Assembly (NCBI GenBank): GCA_036939755.1
Contig: JALLAZ010001767.1
Location: 1-13,048 of the forward strand
Direction of reading: 5' to 3'
DNA length: 13,048 nucleotides
Source of the DNA: Stephanodiscus triporus
Taxonomy: Eukaryota; Bacillariophyta; Thalassiosirophyceae; Thalassiosirales; Thalassiosiraceae
The notes below the pieces were generated by a model. The model ran no database searches, was not told where the DNA came from, and saw only the letters and a program-made list of their open reading frames with translations. Shown here piece by piece: positions 1-11,800 of the stretch. How positions within the stretch are numbered: position 1 is the first letter of the stretch; every line of letters starts with the position of its first letter. The position numbers and the translations under genes are program-made.

Positions 1-43
<43 letters not shown>

Positions 44-44
44 A

Positions 45-92
<48 letters not shown>

Positions 93-108
93 AAGCAGGA
101 GCCAGATT
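1..108. repeat. (CGGAGC)n hexanucleotide minisatellite
   Basis: At least 15 near-perfect copies of CGGAGC run from the left edge, with CAGAGC at 43-48, CGAAGC at 91-96 and AGGAGC at 97-102. The tract starts outside the window. It is open in several frames: Arg-Ser, Gly-Ala or Glu-Pro repeats on plus and Ala-Pro or Gly-Ser repeats on minus. Confidence 0.9.
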
Positions 109-122
109 CGCTATAGGAGGGA

Positions 123-146
123 ACGGACCAGTGAATCCTGGTCCGT
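123..146. repeat. Perfect 9-bp inverted repeat with 6-nt loop
   Basis: ACGGACCAG at 123-131 and CTGGTCCGT at 138-146 are exact complements around the loop TGAATC. The hairpin sits between the two hexanucleotide tracts. No T-run follows on either strand, so it is not a typical terminator. Confidence 0.75.
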
Positions 147-147
147 A

Positions 148-188
148 GCCGGAGCTGGAGCTGGAGCCGGAGCCGGAGCCGGAGCTGG
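148..188. repeat. Second GGAGCY hexanucleotide tract
   Basis: About six copies of GGAGCC/GGAGCT lie here, separated from the first tract by about 40 bp of unique sequence that contains a perfect hairpin. The T-for-C variants sit at the outer copies, suggesting an older or decaying edge of the array. Confidence 0.8.
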
Positions 189-189
189 C

Positions 190-1050
190 GACAGGGGAAG
201 AGACAACATAGGAATTAGCACTGCTAATGTGGAAAAATATTCACAGTTACCAGTGAAAAATATACAAACGTTGAATTACTAAATAGAAAACATAAAGCGG
301 CTATGGTGCACACACCCTGATAATCCCCAATATGTGTAGACTCTACTTAGGAACTAGATCAAACATCAGCTCACAACCTGCTCTAATCTAGGCAAAAGAA
401 GGGCAAACATGTAGGGGGCAAACTGAGCAAGCACCCCTCGAGCCCATCATACATACCCAATCACTGATCACAACAGATCGGGGCGGCCCGTGGTCACATT
501 TATTACAATAGCTGTATTCTGAGGATTCGATCAAATGGGGGTTTTCAACACAACCAATACAATAGCAAACATTAGCTTATTGAGGATTCAAATTAAGCCT
601 CGGCTGGGGACTGCGGTGAGGAGAGGGAAAGCTTGAGTTCCCATCACACTTTTTTGTTACCCTTTCTGGCGGGAAAATAGGAAAGAGAAAAGAATTTCCT
701 GGATCCTACGCGGTCTGGCCTACTAGCCAAATTCTGCAGGATCTGTTTTCTCTGCGCCAAGGCAAAGGAGCAAAGGAAGTGTCAGCGGCAGCCCTCATTC
801 TTCTGAGTTTTGCCTCCGCCAAACTCCAAATTGGCTTTCCCATCAAATTGCATCGAATTGCATCATGGGCGACGAATTAGATATAGAATCTTGACATATT
901 TCATGTTTTTATCTTACCTAAAATATTACATCTATTCGTCTGGTCCGCAACGAGCCAAAGATCCTAGTTTCGAACTACTTTCGAGCAAGTTGACTCCGCC
1001 GGATGAGAGTAAGTAGGCTCAGGGTTGGCACTCAGAATTTTATAGAGTTA
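190..1050. other. Intergenic region without a convincing gene
   Basis: About 860 bp of moderately AT-rich DNA lie between the USP poly(A) signal and the hexanucleotide repeats. No frame has recognisable homology. One acceptor-like site (pyrimidine tract then CCAG, AG at 666-667 on minus) and one donor-like GTAAGT on plus near 1009 are present, but no frames join them. A loose duplication places ACAATAGC...GAGGATTC at 505-528 and again at 559-589. Confidence 0.6.
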
Positions 1051-1051
1051 C

Positions 1052-1057
1052 TTTATT
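1052..1057 (-). terminator. Poly(A) signal AATAAA
   Basis: AATAAA on the minus strand starts 26 nt after the TGA stop. A canonical signal this close suggests a very short 3' UTR with cleavage near 1025-1040. The cleavage site itself was not identified. Confidence 0.6.
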
Positions 1058-1082
1058 GTTTGACACATGAGAAGGATATGTT

Positions 1083-4000
1083 TCATAGATAGCCCGTCTG
1101 ATCTTGATCCACAACAATACTGCCAGGCCCTTGGTTATCATCTATGTATATATTATTATCTCCTTCATCATATCCACCCCTAGAAAAGATGAAGCTCCTA
1201 GGATAGACTTCGGGCGCGGGCATAATACCACCGCTGTTTGGAATACACATCCAATTAGTTCGTGGGGGAAGGCTACCGTCTTCACTATGGGGAGAGGGCA
1301 CAGCAGCATAAAAGTCGATATCTTTGGTTGTCCCTGGGTGAGCATTCATAGGGACAATTGAGATGTACCACCTCCTAAAAAGTAAAAAAAAACGGGTCCT
1401 CGTGAGAAAAAGAAACACATCATAAAATAAAATATCAATCGCTCTAGCTCACCTTGTATTATCAGTGAGCTTGCACCTAAACAGAGAAAACTCTTCTTCC
1501 TTTCCTCGGTAACGAGTGTGCTTTGTGTACTTCGAAACACCATCGTATGATCCAGCTCGTGTAAAAATTCCATTTATCTCAGGGACACCACACCCATTAA
1601 CAACCATCTCACGAACCGGTTCTTCATCTTCATCAGATCGAGAGTCTTCGTCTATGTCTGATTCGTCTTCAGCATTTGGATCATGATTTTGATGATGCGT
1701 GGGCACATTTTGATGCCCCCCGCCACGCCGACCAGAATGGTCACTCCTTGACTGCAATGGATGAGCAGTTTCTGGCTGGGCATCGGGCTCGATCCAAGTC
1801 CAGTGAGACCGATTCCTTGACATCCAATTTGATACTGCATGTTGCTTATGGAGTATATTGATGATTTCAGCATATTTATCAGCGTAAGCCCGGGCACGAT
1901 AATCAGTCGGGTAAAGGTGAGTGATGCGTTCACCCTTAGTCATCAATCCCTCTCGACGTTCGTCCCCATCGTCGTAGATCATTACTGTGGCAATGCGTTC
2001 CTGCTGCTTCTCGTCCCGAATTGCAGTGAGCACTGTCAAAATCTGCAATTACATGAAGGCAAAAATAATGTTAAATGACAAGGCGAGAAAGGATTTTTTT
2101 TCACTTGGGGATAAGGCTTAGACTGACCATAATGATCAAGGGGTATCCTTCAGCAGCTGATGTTCCACTCCAATTTGCGAGGTGCTCGTAGAGGTAGTTT
2201 AGTGATTCAAATATGAGCCTTCTAGAATCCCTACCGATGGCAGACGCAGCCAAAATGTATTCGACCACACCATTGTTATTTTGTGCTTGTGCAAAATTCA
2301 AGAAGTACAGCGCCTGCAGTCCTAACTCAGTGAAATCGTGGATTTTGGATAGACATGTACGATTCATGATAAGATCATTAGCAATGCACTCTCGTAGAGA
2401 GCACGGGCTTAGTTCGCCATTACTTTCATCAACATTCCATCTGCAATTTTCATGTCGGCGGGTAAGGTCTGGTCGGAAACCGAAGGCATGGAGTTCTTTT
2501 TGGACCTGGGAGTAGGGGTAGAAGATACAATATCATTGGATATGGTGCATAGACAAAGATAAGTGATAACAAGAAGCACCGGTGTCCTTACTTGATATTC
2601 ATTGTTGTGCACTGCATCCCGGTAATACGCCAGGAATCCATTTAGTGTCAGCAGCCTATCGCCATCAGGTTCGTCAACTGCATGCCTGCTGAAGATTTGA
2701 TCGATTCTCTGAGGTGGAACATGCTGTCCACATTTTTGCAGGTAGTGATGAATGTCGCGTAGAGTCATGCCATTAGACGAGTGGGGTTTAGACTCCTCAA
2801 AAACAGCTGTAAGGGCTTCAATGGCGTGGGGAGTCAGCGCCCGAATATTCCTGCCTCTGTTGACTTCACCTGTTTCGAATGAAATGGCTTCTTGTTTAAT
2901 CCAGGGCATACCAAGAAGACATCCAATTGCTTCCAATAGCAAATGGTTACTTCCTCCGCCATGAACTACCGCATTGTTCATTTCAACCCGCAAAATATTG
3001 GACGAAAAAGTCTCTTCCCTCGAAATTGCGTCAGCAACATCAAGCGGCAAAGATGACCCAGGAAATTTGACTCTAAGCAAGTCGTGGGATTTTTCCCGGA
3101 TCGCAAGGCAAGTTAGACGCGCTACAAAGTGAGCTTCGATCATGGCATCGCGAAGAATTCTGCCTGTGGGTGTTAGAGCACTGGCGAGTTCCCTGATGAT
3201 GAAGCACAACTCAACACAGGCCTGGGTGTATCGAGGAGACACCTCAATGAGTTCTGAAAGGTAGGAAAGAATGATACCTATGCTTGTAGCAGTGACGCCA
3301 ATGTTCGCTATGTCTTCTAGCGGACGCATATCAAGTGCCTCTAATCTGGTTGGCATTGCACCCCCAAGTTGCCGTTTGCTAGTCAAAAGCTTATCCATCT
3401 CCGAAACCTGAGTCGACCAACTCTGAGTCCAGATTTGAAGTAATGATTGCTCAGTCGGGTTGTTCAAAAGCGAAGAAATCGCGGATGCGAAAATTTGCAA
3501 AGCAGTTCTCCTCGAACCTTCTTCAGGACATTCCATTGTGTAAGCACGAACCCAATTCTCATATACTTTATGAGTTCTCTTGGCAAGGTCGGAAACAAAC
3601 AATGCTGTAATCTCGTATGATGAAGAAAATATCTGCATCAAAATTTTTGACCAGTCACCTAATGCAGCCTTTTTCAAAGATAAGTGGAAAAGAACATCAA
3701 ATACAAATGAAAGTGACATTCGTATGACATCTAAGCGCCACGATTCAATCCCTGTCCCCACGAGGACTGGTGAAGGTGATGATGTTGGAGTGATGTCCAT
3801 ACTGTCATCCTCCTCCTTCAAATGCTTCCTTCCAGCACACAGATCAAGGATTTCCTTCACAAACTTTTGGAACTCATCTGTCAAAAGGAATGATTGCCAG
3901 CTATGGGTCGAGTTTGATTTTCTGACTTCTGGTAGAAAAACATCGTACCCATTGGAATTTTCTAGATTCGATAGAGCTGTCTTTAGCTCTTCTTCCATAG

Positions 4001-7000
4001 GAGCATCCGCGGTGGAAGTGTCGAATTGTACAGGCTTGACCTTTTCATAGAACAACATCAGAGCATTTGCAAACTGCTCACTTTCAACAGTGTGAGTGTT
4101 GCCATTAGGAAACTTAGTTTCCTTTTTCACTTTGCCTCCAAAGCACTCGTGCTCAATCGAGGATGGATCAAATGGCGTCACATCCTCATCGTCAAATCTG
4201 TACCATTTGGAAGATGTCCGGTCTTTAATGAAACTGTAATAATGACCCCCCTGTGCAACGCCTGCATGCACAAGAACTCCCGCCAATCGATATTCATAAT
4301 CTTCATCTGGCAGTATGCTGAGTGGGTCATCCTCCTCACTTCCATCTTTTGTTTCACTCTCTTCCAAATCCATTGTAGAACAGAATTCACTTCTAGTGTC
4401 GTCTTCCTGATTCCTATCAGCAGCTTCTAAAATTTCCTTTGCCTGAAGCGTATACTTTTTCATATTTAGGGCTTCTCCGAATTCACAGCGACTGTTTAGC
4501 TTGACAGTTTCAAAGGTGGTGTAATCCAAGTCGAATCGTTTTAGGGATAGCACAAGCACATCGGGAAGCGCGGATATTGCAGTTCTGAGAACAGTATTTG
4601 TTTTTACTTTGCAGCTGTCACACAGTACTTTGTTGTCACCCTCCATTATTTCATCTTCGCACATGTCAGACAATGCCTCGTGGATGCTAGTTTTGTTGCG
4701 AATTTGACAGTCAATATTCATCATGTCTTCTTCCCGATTTGTCTGAGGTCAAAGCAAGGCATGCATAACGAATGAGAAACAATTTCGCGAACAACAAATG
4801 TTTGTAAAACGGCGGCGTTCTCCTCACTTTCAAACCGCATTCCTTGCAAATCTTTTGAGTCGTCTTCTTCATTCCAAACGTATGAGCAAGGTACTTGAAA
4901 TGCGAAGGAGACCACTTCTTCAAAGAAATTTCAAGTCTATCTAACATCTTCATCGCAAATTCAGATGCATCGTTTTGCTGCCACACGTCAAACTCCAATT
5001 TGAGACAGTGACTAGCCTCAACAAGTGCACGAGGATCGAAGCATCTACCCCGCGCTTCGTCCAAGTTCACAAATGTGCGTTGTACCTCCTCCAGCAATTT
5101 GCGTGAAGATGCCTCATCGGGAGACTCCTTTATCTCCGATAATGCCTCCTGCGACTTGGATGATGTTATACTTTCCTGTAAAGACCCATCAGCGACTAAT
5201 GCCGGTCTGATTTTGCTGGAAATAATCTCGAACGCACCGGTTTCCTTGCCAGGACGGCCCTCAGTCAAAATATATTCCTCAGGTAGATCCCGGGGTAAAG
5301 AGCTTATGTCAAACCCGAACTGTTGCTGTTGATTATGATTTCCTACTCCTGAAGCAAGCTGGACTGGGCAGTAATTAATGGTATGCATACCCGTCGCGTG
5401 TTCATAACTGGCGACCAAGGCATCGTACTTATTCCCATTCTCCCAGTGGACAGAGATTTTCTTCCCCACTAATGCATCTCCTTTCGCCATAGCTCCGCCA
5501 CCAGAGGATCGTACTATGGTCGGCACTTTGGCAGAACACAAGTTTTTGCGTAGCGCTGGCATCATAAAAAGCTGCTGCAGGACTGAGTTCATGTAGCATG
5601 TGCATCCCTGATTCTTCAGCCCAGAATATCGAACGGAATTGATATTGCGTGATGTGCTGGTTCTGTCGTCAACCGACGCATTTTGACCCCATCGATGCCG
5701 TAATGTTGGGGCCACGTTGGCAATTATACCATTGATCTTTTGAGAGAGGATGAAATACCCTGTACCCCCACTACATGCTTGTGCGGCAGCGCTAATGACA
5801 TTGAAGGCAAGCTGACGGGAAACCTTATCGCAGCAAATCGGTGCCAATCCTGACGACCACGCTGAGGAAATGAACCCATCAAAGATAGACCCCATCAAAT
5901 CAACGATGGCTTTGTCATTGTCACTCATACTGCCCGGCTCCCACTGACCACCGTTCTTAGGGCAGAATTCATCCGACCATGGACTTATGTTGAGGGATAG
6001 CATGACATAACGTGACCCATCCAATAGAAAGCCACCATTATCGCCATTATCAACTTGGATAAGCGCAATAAGTAGCTTCAAGCAACCACATAAAACTCCC
6101 GTTGTATGATCGATGTTGGCAGTTTCACTATTGGGGCGCGGGCACGATGCCAGCTTAATGCAAACAGCAGTGCCCAACTCTCGCAGCTGTGCAGAATATT
6201 CTTTTTGGTTTACAGTGCCGACCAACTTAAGTAGCACGGAAAAGAACTCATCAGAACCGTCCGTGAAAGGATCAATGCTCTTGAGTGACTTCACTAGCCA
6301 GGGCAAAGCCGACGCCGAGAGGAGTGGAATTGCCAAGATCATTTCTTCAGTACTTTTTCGAATGCTTACAGCCGACCGGATGCTTGTGGATGCCAATGAG
6401 CTAGATCCCTTCCAAAGTAGTACCGATGTTAGAAACGTCTCTGCGGCATTACCAGGCAGAGAGGTGAAGCTGGTGGTAACTGACGGACCACCTGACTCGA
6501 GCATCAGACGAGCAAGCTTGAGCACCCTCAAAATGGCACTGTCAGAAACACCACAATCTTCAATGGTGATGGAAACCAAACTCTTGAGAAAGTTGCTCAT
6601 CGTTAACTCATCAAACAACACAATCATATCCCTCCCTTCTTTAGATAATTCATTATTGGCAAAGAAGCACTCCTTGATGATGCGTAATGCACACTCATTT
6701 CCCATCTTGTTCCGTTGTCCCATGTTTTTATCGCCACTGTTGCCACTCATTATGAAGAGGCGTAAAACTGCCTCAAATCCTCCCGATTGGATGAAACATC
6801 TACGGAACAATTTTGCCCTTTCAGACATGGATTCGGAAATTTCAGCAGCGACATCTCTGGGTAGGCTCGAAAACATGGCTGGTGCCGGACGTAATAATGA
6901 GTCAAGTATTTGCATGACGTATACCGAGAGCTGAAAGTGACGAAAGTCCAATAGTGATGACCAGTCTGGTGTGTCGTCAATTGGTTCAACAGCCATCTCA

Positions 7001-8697
7001 TTACCGGACGGATTGATTTTCGCCTCGGCCGTGACTGAGCAGGCCCTGTGGACGTTGGCTATTATTCCAGGATTGGTCGGCATGGTTGATAATAGATCCC
7101 AAGCGAGAGAGTGCGTATCTGCACCCATCTTGTTATCGCCAACACCGTCGTGAGAGCTTTTGCTGCAGTTATTCATCGCCTCGACCTTTGGTGGGAGCGA
7201 TTCTAACACCGAAATCAGTGTGTCGAAAAATAAATTGGACGACCCATCTGGTCCATTCCTTGAAAATAATCCGGTCAAATCTAGCGATGTTGAGGGAGCT
7301 GATGAAAGAGATGTTGTCCGAGGAGAATCACGTCGCTGTTCCCTACTTGGATCGTCTGGGAAGTCAAACAACTGTACTGGGGTGTTCTTGGCGTCGCGAC
7401 TGATGCAAACGGGGTTATTGTTCGTTACAACCTTGTCCGAAAGCAACGCAATAATCTCACTGCCCTCCATAATGCCCAAATCAGCCGCCAATGTCGTATC
7501 CAGCATGGCACTAATACGCGGCTCCGCATTACCATTGGCACTGCGTTTTTGTCCCGTCAAGTTATTTAATTTGACCATTTTTTCATCGTGGTTGCAACGA
7601 GAGGCAATTTGACTCTTGATGGAAGCTAGGGTTTGGAGCGGATGGATTTCCAGTAAGAACCGTTCCGGCTGCGTTCCCAAGTATCGAGTTAGGCTTTCAC
7701 CCCCTGCTGTAATGTCATTTGATGGCGAGCCAAGATTGTTTCCATTTCCTCTGGATGTAGCCCTGGCAAAAACCGACACGGTATTACAAGAATAAACACC
7801 CCTCATCCCGTGCGGTACAAGATTCAAGTATTCCTCCACCGATGGCGGCTTCTGCTGCTGTTGCTGCATTTGGAACATAGTAATCAATCGATCCGCAACA
7901 GCTCTCGCACTCCCACCTAAACTGTGACACTGATCAAACGCCGCACTTAATATGCGAATGCACCGTTCTGCACTCCGTTCCGATGAAGGATTCCCAGCCC
8001 TAAGGCCTTCCTTTACTTGCACTAGATAGTTGAATATGCGCTGGGAGAATTGATTGTCTTCCTTCTTTGCGGTGACATTTATTGCTCCTTCGGAAACAGG
8101 CCCCGCAACCGGTAATCCATATCTGCTGTTACTATACACCGCCAACAAATCGTTCATGGCCCACGACGCCACCACATCGTTGCCTGCACTCAAACATATC
8201 TTCCATAGTGCATCCGTTGTAAGCGATGACAAACGCGCTTCCTTCGCATCGAAATTTTGAAACGCTTGATACGCCATCACGTTCAGATCTTCCCATCCTG
8301 GACCGCCCACATCTGCACAGAATAGATTCTCGAAAATGTACACGTTGTCCGAGAAGCACGGGTGTAGGCAGTTGATATTGTGCATAGAATTTTCCGGCCG
8401 CAGCGAACCGCCATTTCCATCGTTTCGCTGATTGTATGTGCCATCATCGGGCTTAGACGCATTCGCTAGAAAAATCATCAATGCCTCCCTATCAACGGGT
8501 TGGAAGCATACATTCCACAATTGCTTCAGCTGCTCACACGACATTTCAATCTTTGGGCCCGCTCCAGTCAACCGACGATCGCAGTAGATGTTTAGGCCGT
8601 ACACGAATCGGAGGATTTGCAATCGCGTTGATAATATTTTGGTGTGATTATATGGATCGGGGGCGATGATATTGGAAGAAGACTGGAGAAGAGAGAA

Positions 8698-8767
<70 letters not shown>

Positions 8768-8828
8768 NTGATAATATTTTGGTGTGATTATATGGATCGG
8801 GGGCGATGATATTGGAAGAAGACAGGAG

Positions 8829-8890
<62 letters not shown>

Positions 8891-11800
8891 ATGAGTGTGA
8901 CGGAGGGGTTGTGTGTGCATCGCATAGATAAAGGGAGGAAAACCAATTGGGAATGCACCGCACAAACAAACAGCATGCAGCGACGTACCTTCTTAATAGG
9001 CGGCATTGCGCCACTGCTCCTCCGCTTCATGTAGCTAATCAAATCCCTGAATAGCAAATTTGGAAAAGTCTGTTCAGGCTTCAGGGGGTTGTCACCGGCC
9101 ACCAAGGATTCCAAGTGATCCCTATCAAACCCCTCCAGCAGGAACTTCGCAAGCTGGACCATGTGCAGAGCGTGAGTCTCGTCAACCAATCCCTGATTAT
9201 TGGGATCGGTACACACGACATTTTTGGTGATCTCCTCGCGGGTATGTATCAGGAAATTGAATCGCAATTGGTTTGTGGTGGCGTCCTGCTTGCATATCTC
9301 CGATGAGACGAATTTCTTTATTGATTCGTAGGATTTGAGGGTCAGCGCGTCCTTGTGGGAGAGCACGGCCCACTGCAGATTCAGGATGGCCTCACGGACG
9401 GGATCTGCGGCAGTGGCATGGCGGGGCGGATCCCGCCTGTTCGTGACATTGTTGGCGGCGGCGGCGTTATTTCCCCCATCGCGGGCGCTGTCGGCCAGCA
9501 TTTTCTCAGCAATGGCGCAGCAGAATTCGGATACCTCAAAAAAGTGATCCCACTGCCTCTCCACTCCCCCCGAAGACGACGTCGTGATGCCTCTCTGGTC
9601 CAACGAGGCGCGTATGGCCTCGATGAGGGGAATGGCGAGCGAGCTGGGCAACGACGGCAGGATGCTAACGAGCAATTGGTAAATCTGCGCCGAAACCGCC
9701 GCATCGGCCTTGTTTGTGCAAGTCTTCCACGCCAGCAGGAGATGGGACGACATCAGACAGTACTTGTTCGTACTGCACTCGCCATCGCTCATGGTCACAG
9801 AATCGTCGACGTCGTCCTCCGCGTCGTCGCCGCTCATTCCAGCCAGGAACTTGATGAGCCCAGCGCTCCGGCTCACCACCTCCCTGTGTATCCCGTCCCC
9901 CAACACCAATTCGATGACCCCGTTGTCGATCGCCCACTTCGCCAGCTGATGTTCCAGCGTATTTTGCTCCTCCCCCCTCGGAACTAGCTTGCCCAATGCC
10001 TTGATCGTCGGGGGCGGGTCCGCGCCGGCCTTGCACGTCAGCCACCCAGAGTGGCTAGGCAGGGCCTCCTCGTCACGCTTCGACTTGTGCTGGTAGTAGT
10101 CGATGTCCTTGTCTGTGCCCGGCTGGTCCTCGTCGGCCTCAGAGAGAAACCACCACTTTTGCGAGGAGCGCATGGTGCATCGGAAGAGCGTGATCGTTTT
10201 GCCGGCCCCGTCCGTCTCAGATGGCACGACCACCGCCATCGGAAGCTGCTGCTGCTGAGGGACGCCACCGCCGGCGACGACGTCTGCCGCCCCCGCGAGG
10301 TCGTCCTTGTTGCTGACGCCACCAAGACTGCCGCCGCCGCCGTCGAGGGGTATCCTTCGATGGTACTGCAATTCCACCCCACTCTTAACGTATCCGTTTG
10401 GGCCCACCCTCTTCTGGTCGAATTCGTAAATGCCGTTGATGAAGGACGTCCCAGCGCCCGACACCCGATACGACCGAGGCGGAGGCGCCATCCTCTCGGA
10501 CTCGGATATGAGCGACGCGATCTCGTCCCACCCGAAGAGCTTCAGTGGAAGGCTCTGACTCGTGATGAGCCTGAGCGACAGCTCCCTCCAGAAGACGAAG
10601 AACTCGTTCAGCGCCCTAGGACCCACCATCGTCGCGTCGGAGGAGGCGGCGGCGACGGAAGGAACGGCGGGGGGTTGGCCGGGAGGACCGACAACGTCGG
10701 CGTCACTCATCTCCCTGTACAGCCTGTGTAGCTGCACGCGCAATCCCTCGATAGCCTTCGTATCCATCCTCTTAAGGGTGATCTCGTCCAGCAGCAGCAT
10801 GTGTTTCATGACGGCCGATGCGATGGCCCTCGACGTCAACAATATGGACCTGTACTTGGACAGCGCCTGCGCGTCGGCGGGGGATTCCCCCAACGCATGG
10901 ATGTTGTTGTAATTGTTACCCCCGCCGCCGCCACCGTTATTGATCAAATTTTTATCGTCGCCGCCGTTCGATCCGCCCGATCCGCTCCCGACGCCGCCCA
11001 CCCCGTGACCGGGCAACCCGTCGTACACCCCCCCGAGAATGTCCCTGCACAGGTCCAAATTCGGGAACGCGTACGGATCCCCCGCCCTCGCGTCGAGGTA
11101 TTTCGCGAGGGAGATGAATCCCCTCGTTCGTCGGAAGACCGATATCATGTGATTCCTAAACTCGGGCAGTCCCACGGGGGCGTTGCTCCACTGCCTCTGG
11201 CTCTTGTAGTAAACCTTCTTCTTGCTGAAGACGTGTCCGAGGGCGTCGAGGGTGGGACATTGCCTCGGCCGGAGCGATCCCGCGTTTCGCTCCGCCGCGA
11301 GCGTCCGCAGCCGTTGTCGCCGCGTCGTCGTCATCATCCCCCCCCTTCCCTCCTTCTCCTCCCCCCCCGACGTCTCCTCCGCCATCATATCCCTCATGGC
11401 CGAGTCGACGTCGTTCATGTAATCCAGATCCTCCTTCACGATCTGCAACGCGCACCGCACAGACTTCTCCACGCAATCCTTCTCCATCTGACCAATCTTC
11501 ATCGGCTGCTGCTCGAGTAGGATGGATATTATCTGTATCATGTACCGGTCGACGAACTCCCGTCCGGGATTGTTGGCAGGGATCGACGACGACGACGCGG
11601 AGGCGGTCGTTGCCGCGGCGACCTTCGTCGCGTCGCCGCCGCCGCCGTCGTCGACGAGCGACGATCGAGACGCTCCTCCCATCGTCGCGTCGACTCCCTC
11701 GCCGACGCCGGGGGTGGGTTGACGATCCGAGGAGGAGGACGAGGAGGAGGAGGAGATGGCGGAGGAGGATGCCCCGGGGGGAGGGATGGGAAGCGGCGGA

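Larger units (their letters stand above)
1..282. other. Open reading frames at the left edge, coding status undecided
   Basis: Plus frame 1 is open from the edge to TAA at 280-282 and would read an Arg-Ser repeat, then Gly-Ala, then a unique tail ending NIQTLNY. The minus strand is open from about 235 to the edge and would read SYVVSSPVASSGSGS, then GYGPGFTGPFPPIANLAP, then an Ala-Pro repeat, with an acceptor-like TTTTTCCACATTAG just before it. Hexanucleotide repeats hold several frames open by default, so neither is secure. The minus-strand frame has the more protein-like unique part. Confidence 0.2.
4053..5634 (-). other. USP catalytic domain (residues about 2163-2665), split by intron 3
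   Basis: The Cys box GLKNQGCTCYMNS places the nucleophile at Cys2175 (codon 5596-5598). The Q box reads QQNDASEF at 2381-2388. Two CxxC pairs, Cys2425/Cys2428 and Cys2472/Cys2475, form the zinc-binding fingers. The motif LKRFDLD begins at 2498. The His box GGHYYSF gives the general base His2598 (codon 4242-4244), and WYRFDDEDV gives the third catalytic residue Asp2616. The domain closes with ALMLFY at about 2658-2663. All three catalytic residues and the zinc ligands are present, so the enzyme should be active. Intron 3 lies just after the first CxxC pair; removing it restores a normal finger, CGLK joined to TNREED. Confidence 0.95.
8683..8988 (-). other. Intron 2 (306 bp as assembled, phase 0), with an N at 8768
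   Basis: The donor is AAG/GTACGT and the acceptor CCAG/TC. The acceptor follows a long CT tract, the complement of the plus-strand (GA)n. The sequence includes a second copy of the first part of exon 3 (8769-8823) and one undetermined base. If the 140-bp offset between copies is an assembly error, the true intron is about 166 bp. Confidence 0.85.

Noticed and set aside
1..188. CRISPR-like array
   Set aside because: The repeats are contiguous hexamers without spacers, and the window is clearly eukaryotic.
793..798. Minus-strand ATG AGG start of a possible downstream gene (MRAAADTSF...)
   Set aside because: The frame stops after 30 codons, and joining it by a GTAGGC donor to the acceptor at 666-667 gives an immediate stop.
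810..1016. Plus-strand frame of 68 codons in the intergenic region
   Set aside because: No homology is recognised and the sequence is uneven. A GTAAGT donor-like site at its end has no joining exon, and the frame would run into the 3' end of the USP gene.
6113..6934. Plus-strand open frame of 273 codons opposite exon 3
   Set aside because: It lies entirely antisense to the conserved USP exon, has no recognisable domain, and its composition mirrors the complementary frame.
8648..8965. Leu-Ser repeat protein on the minus strand in intron 2
   Set aside because: This is translated (CT)n microsatellite containing the undetermined base. It falls within an intron with good splice sites.
9355..9987. 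Plus-strand open frames of 210-239 codons between 9355 and 11520
   Set aside because: They are antisense to exon 2, rich in Arg/Pro/His as expected from GC-rich complementary DNA, and show no family motif.
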